Below the pieces are notes generated by a model. That model searched no databases. It was given only the letters and a program-made list of their open reading frames with translations, and was not told the origin of the DNA. DNA of 64,000 nucleotides from Virgibacillus_O xinjiangensis (lineage in GTDB: Bacteria; Bacillota; Bacilli; Bacillales; Amphibacillaceae). The DNA is taken from positions 1 through 64,000 of the forward strand of contig NZ_JBHRSA010000034.1 in assembly GCF_042643145.1 (NCBI RefSeq), given 5' to 3'. The position numbers and the translations under genes were made by a program. Positions 61,585-64,000 of this stretch are shown here, in pieces; position 1 is the first letter of the stretch, and each line of letters opens with the position of its first letter.

Positions 61585-61640
61585 CCTTGTCATGTGAACC
61601 CTTCACGGCCTTCCCACCCTCTTGAGGGGGATAGATGTCT

Positions 61641-61669
61641 GCATAAAAACCCCCCCTGTCGGTGATACT
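61641..61669 (+). promoter_or_regulatory. Sigma-F promoter of sigG
   Basis: GCATA (61641-61645) and GGTGATACT (61661-61669) with exactly 15 bases between them match the sigma-F consensus GYWTA-N15-GGNNANANT at every fixed position. In B. subtilis sigG is transcribed by sigma-F in the forespore. Confidence 0.85.
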
Positions 61670-61688
61670 GTCCATGAACAGCATCACC
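61661..61688 (+). other. Stem-loop across the sigG promoter -10 region
   Basis: GGTGAT and CTGT pair with ACAG and ATCACC, one A-C mismatch, loop CCATGA. RNA started by sigma-F near 61676 would hold only the 3' arm, but read-through RNA from spoIIG would fold fully. A second pairing is possible between AGGGGG (61625-61630) and the C-run at 61650-61656. Confidence 0.6.
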
Positions 61689-61708
61689 AACTGGGAGGGT
61701 TGAACAGA

Positions 61709-62494
61709 ATGACAAGACATAAGGTTGAGATATGTGGTGTTGATACATCAAAATTGCCTGTATTGAAAAATGAAGAAATGAGAGAACTCTTTAAAAAAAT
61801 GCAAGAAGGAGACGGCGAACTTTCTGCCCGAGAACAATTGGTAAACGGCAACTTAAGGCTTGTATTGAGTGTCATCCAGCGTTTTAATAATCGCGGCGAG
61901 TATGTGGATGATTTATTCCAGGTTGGTTGTATTGGTCTAATGAAATCGATTGATAACTTCGATTTATCACATAATGTCCGTTTTTCAACGTATGCTGTTC
62001 CGATGATTATTGGAGAAATCAGAAGATATTTAAGAGATAACAATCCGATCCGGGTATCCAGATCTTTAAGAGACATTGCCTACAAAGCATTGCAGGTAAG
62101 AGAAAAGCTGATCAGTAAAACGTCTAAAGAACCTACCCCGATGGAAATCGCAAAAGAAATGGATATTCCGCATGCTGATGTTGTTTTCGCATTAGACGCC
62201 ATCCAGGATCCAGTATCTTTGTTTGAACCGATTTATAATGACGGCGGTGACCCGATCTATGTAGTGGATCAAATCAGTGATGATAAGGATAAAGACTCAA
62301 CATGGATAGACAAGCTTTCTCTGAAGGAAGGCATGTATCAATTGAATGAGCGTGAAAAGATGATATTGAATAAAAGATTTTTCCAGGGCAAAACACAAAT
62401 GGAGGTTGCCGATGAAATTGGCATATCCCAAGCACAGGTATCCCGCTTGGAAAAAGCAGCAATCAGTCAAATGAATAAGCAAATGTTTGAATAA
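61709..62494 (+). CDS. sigG: RNA polymerase sigma-G, late forespore
   Basis: A 261-aa sigma factor starting MTRHKVEICGVDTSKLPVL. Region 2 is VNGNLRLVLSVIQRFNNRGEYVDDLFQVGCIGLMKSIDNF in pieces, region 3 is RVSRSLRDIAYKALQVREKL, and region 4 is EVADEIGISQAQVSRLEKAAISQM. It lacks a pro-sequence. It directs late forespore genes. ATG at 61709 with CTGGGAGGGTTGAACAGA; 124 bases separate it from sigE. Confidence 0.96.
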   Translation: MTRHKVEICGVDTSKLPVLKNEEMRELFKKMQEGDGELSAREQLVNGNLRLVLSVIQRFNNRGEYVDDLFQVGCIGLMKSIDNFDLSHNVRFSTYAVPMIIGEIRRYLRDNNPIRVSRSLRDIAYKALQVREKLISKTSKEPTPMEIAKEMDIPHADVVFALDAIQDPVSLFEPIYNDGGDPIYVVDQISDDKDKDSTWIDKLSLKEGMYQLNEREKMILNKRFFQGKTQMEVADEIGISQAQVSRLEKAAISQMNKQMFE

Positions 62495-62514
62495 TTATGA
62501 TCAGTGTCATTTTC

Positions 62515-62569
62515 ATAAGCAGGTGACCGAAGAGCATATTCATTCCATGTGAACCGTGTCCCTGCTTAT
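62515..62569 (+). other. Hairpin after sigG
   Basis: ATAAGCAGG (62515-62523) pairs with CCTGCTTAT (62561-62569), extended by GAC/GTC with one bulge, loop about 30 bases, no T run. Possibly a stabilising or processing structure upstream of the true terminator. Confidence 0.4.
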
Positions 62570-62613
62570 ATTAGCACAGCTGTAAGTGCAAACTAATCAA
62601 GAAATACATAGTT

Positions 62614-62648
62614 CTCAGGCAATCGGATATCCGATGCCTGATTTTTTT
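62614..62648 (+). terminator. Terminator after sigG
   Basis: TCAGGC-A-ATCGGAT and ATCCGAT-GCCTGA form a near-perfect palindrome, followed by seven T. Confidence 0.88.
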
Positions 62649-62738
62649 GGTTAATTTATGCTTTTACAAGCAATATTCTTATTTTAATGAAAAAAACTGC
62701 CATTATCGCATATATTGTATAAAGCAGGAGGTGCGAAG

Positions 62739-63017
62739 ATGGTGAAACTTTCAGAACTGCAAGTCAAAGAAGTGATTATGATTGATGACGGCAGACGGAT
62801 CGGCCATATCTCCGACCTGGAAATCGACCCGGATCATGGTAAAATCCTGGCCATTATTCTGATTGTCAAGGATAAAAGAGATAGCCTATTCAGTAAATCG
62901 GAAGAACTTGTCATCCCCTGGAATAGGATCGTACGGATCGGATCAGATGTGATTCTGGTTAGAGAGGTTCATACCCCTTTGTTATATGGGAATCAATCGT
63001 ATGCCGAGAAAGAATAA
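62739..63017 (+). CDS. ylmC: YlmC/YmxH-family PRC-barrel sporulation protein
   Basis: A 92-aa PRC-barrel protein (MVKLSELQVKEVIMIDDGRRIGHISDLEIDPDHGKILAIIL in pieces; LVIPWNRIVRIGSDVILV). The YlmC/YmxH family is linked to sporulation; the molecular role is unknown. ATG at 62739 with GCAGGAGGTGCGAAG. B. subtilis ylmA, an ABC ATPase gene that follows sigG there, is absent. Confidence 0.87.
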   Translation: MVKLSELQVKEVIMIDDGRRIGHISDLEIDPDHGKILAIILIVKDKRDSLFSKSEELVIPWNRIVRIGSDVILVREVHTPLLYGNQSYAEKE

Positions 63018-63069
63018 AGAAAGGAGTTATGTTAGAATAAGGCAGATAGATTCTTAGGGAGGAGATTTT

Positions 63070-63879
63070 TTGCAGGAACCTTTTATCAACCAGGACGGTT
63101 TCCATTTACAGATAGAAAAATGGCAGCAGATTCATCCGGGTCTCCGGGCTGGTATCTCCACCAGACTGCACGGTTCTAGTAAACCGCCTTTCCATTCACT
63201 GAACATGGGACTGCACGTAAATGACGATGTCAATGATGTGATTACTAATCGGCGGCAGCTTGCTGAACATCTGAAAATTCCCCTGGAACATTGGGTTGTG
63301 GGCGAACAAGTGCATCAGACAAAAGTAAAGAGCGTGACAGCAGAGGATAAAGGACGAGGGGCGCTTTCCCAGCAGATGGCTGTGCCTGGTACAGATGGGC
63401 TTATAACTAGTGAAGAAGGTCTCTTATGTGCGGCCGTTTTCGCCGATTGTGTACCGTTATTCTTTTTTGACCCGACTACAGGCTTTGTAGGTGTGGCACA
63501 TGCAGGGTGGAAAGGAACCGTGCAGCGCATTGCTGAGAAAATGGTTGAAGCCTTTCAAAAGCTGGGTTCAGACCCGTCTAATCTTTTGGCAGTGATTGGC
63601 CCGTGTATATCACAAGAAAATTATGAAGTCGATGAGCATGTCGTTCGGTATTTGACTTCGGATGAAAAAGAGACTGCTGTATATGAAAAGGGAATAAATC
63701 AGTATTTCTTGGATTTGAAACAGTTAAACGCAGAAATTCTTTTACAAGCAGGGCTGGTACGTAATAATATAGATATAACAAAATATTGCACCTATGAACA
63801 TAAAGAGCTATTTTTCTCGCATCGGCGTGATCAGGGAAGAACCGGAAGAATGCTTGGTTATATTGGCTATCAGCCATAA
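63070..63879 (+). CDS. pgeF: Peptidoglycan editing factor PgeF (YlmD, YfiH family)
   Basis: A 269-aa copper/zinc-type multifunctional enzyme once called polyphenol oxidase. Metal-site motifs are QVHQTKV (His), FADCVPLFF (Cys), VAHAGWKGTV (His) and IGPCI. Members act on purine nucleosides, and in E. coli YfiH acts on mis-made UDP-MurNAc-L-Ser. TTG start at 63070 with GGGAGGAGATTTT. It lies before ylmE as in many Firmicutes. Confidence 0.9.
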   Translation: MQEPFINQDGFHLQIEKWQQIHPGLRAGISTRLHGSSKPPFHSLNMGLHVNDDVNDVITNRRQLAEHLKIPLEHWVVGEQVHQTKVKSVTAEDKGRGALSQQMAVPGTDGLITSEEGLLCAAVFADCVPLFFFDPTTGFVGVAHAGWKGTVQRIAEKMVEAFQKLGSDPSNLLAVIGPCISQENYEVDEHVVRYLTSDEKETAVYEKGINQYFLDLKQLNAEILLQAGLVRNNIDITKYCTYEHKELFFSHRRDQGRTGRMLGYIGYQP

Positions 63880-63906
63880 ATGTACAGGGAGGAGCAAGGA
63901 GAAACA

Positions 63907-64000
63907 ATGGATGTAGCAGCAAACCTGGAAGATATAAACCAGAAAATCAGACAGGCATGTGAAAGAAGTAATCGAAATCCTGATGAAATAACCATTATAG
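63907..64000 (+). CDS. ylmE: YggS-family PLP homeostasis protein (5' part)
   Basis: The first 31 codons, MDVAANLEDINQKIRQACER through EITII, cut by the window edge. The start matches the N-terminal helix of YggS/PLPBP proteins, which bind pyridoxal phosphate without known catalysis. Its place after pgeF is where ylmE lies in B. subtilis. RBS AAGGAGAAACA. Confidence 0.82.
   Translation, partial: MDVAANLEDINQKIRQACERSNRNPDEITII

Noticed and set aside
1..64000. CRISPR arrays, tRNA or rRNA genes, prophage or IS elements
   Set aside because: No regularly spaced repeats, no tRNA cloverleaf or rRNA stretches, and no transposase or phage genes were seen apart from the intron end at the left edge.

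Overview
The window is chromosomal DNA from a low-GC, endospore-forming member of the Bacillaceae. Gene content and order run almost gene for gene with the Bacillus subtilis pdh-yla-cta-ylb-dcw-spoIIG region. Many TTG/GTG starts, strong AGGAGG-type ribosome sites, acidic proteins, a BCCT osmolyte transporter and a group IIC-type intron end (a class known from Oceanobacillus) fit a halotolerant genus such as Oceanobacillus, Virgibacillus or Halobacillus. The genus is inference. No rRNA, tRNA, CRISPR array, IS transposase or prophage was seen.

Layout. 1-65: 3' end of a group II intron. 482-5257: pdhABCD, closed by a strong terminator and facing a small lipoprotein (slp position). 6072-12775: BCCT transporter, polysaccharide-deacetylase lipoprotein, an SR1-like dual-function RNA with its 34-aa peptide, a nitronate monooxygenase/FabK-like enzyme, yktA, yktB, ykzI, suhB and ylaF. 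13010-15777: the yla genes to ylaN. 16038-20656: ftsW overlapping pycA. 20731-27817: divergent ctaA and ctaBCDEF, then ctaM. 27848-33756: ytvI-like, YugN family, ylbC-ylbG, a probable csfG small RNA, rsmD and coaD. 33893-43028: ylbJ, ylbL, tmcAL, ylbN-rpmF, a crotonase, rsfA, ylbP, a DUF3397 protein and bshC. 43219-59618: the division and cell wall cluster mraZ-rsmH-ftsL-pbpB-spoVD-murE-murF-mraY-murD-spoVE-divIB-ftsA-ftsZ. 59926-62494: spoIIGA-sigE-sigG. 62739-64000: ylmC, pgeF/ylmD and the start of ylmE.

How the genes work together. Pyruvate dehydrogenase and pyruvate carboxylase supply acetyl-CoA and oxaloacetate. The cta genes make heme A and the caa3 oxidase. The dcw genes make lipid-linked peptidoglycan precursors and the divisome, with sporulation paralogues (SpoVD, SpoVE) embedded. 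The last block makes the mother-cell and forespore sigma factors.

The main non-coding signals are: an SR1 promoter overlapped by an exact match to the CcpN operator consensus; a csfG-like sporulation sRNA on the minus strand between ylbG and rsmD; a 10-bp-periodic MraZ-type operator before mraZ; a full-consensus sigma-H promoter before ftsA; a full-consensus sigma-F promoter before sigG; and a terminator hairpin that contains the spoVE ribosome-binding site. Differences from B. subtilis gene content are murF inside the dcw cluster, no murG, murB, ylxW, ylxX or sbp there, ctaM where ctaG would be, and no typA, ylaK, ylaM or speA. I see no wholly new multi-gene system; the most interesting material is the regulatory RNA and DNA.
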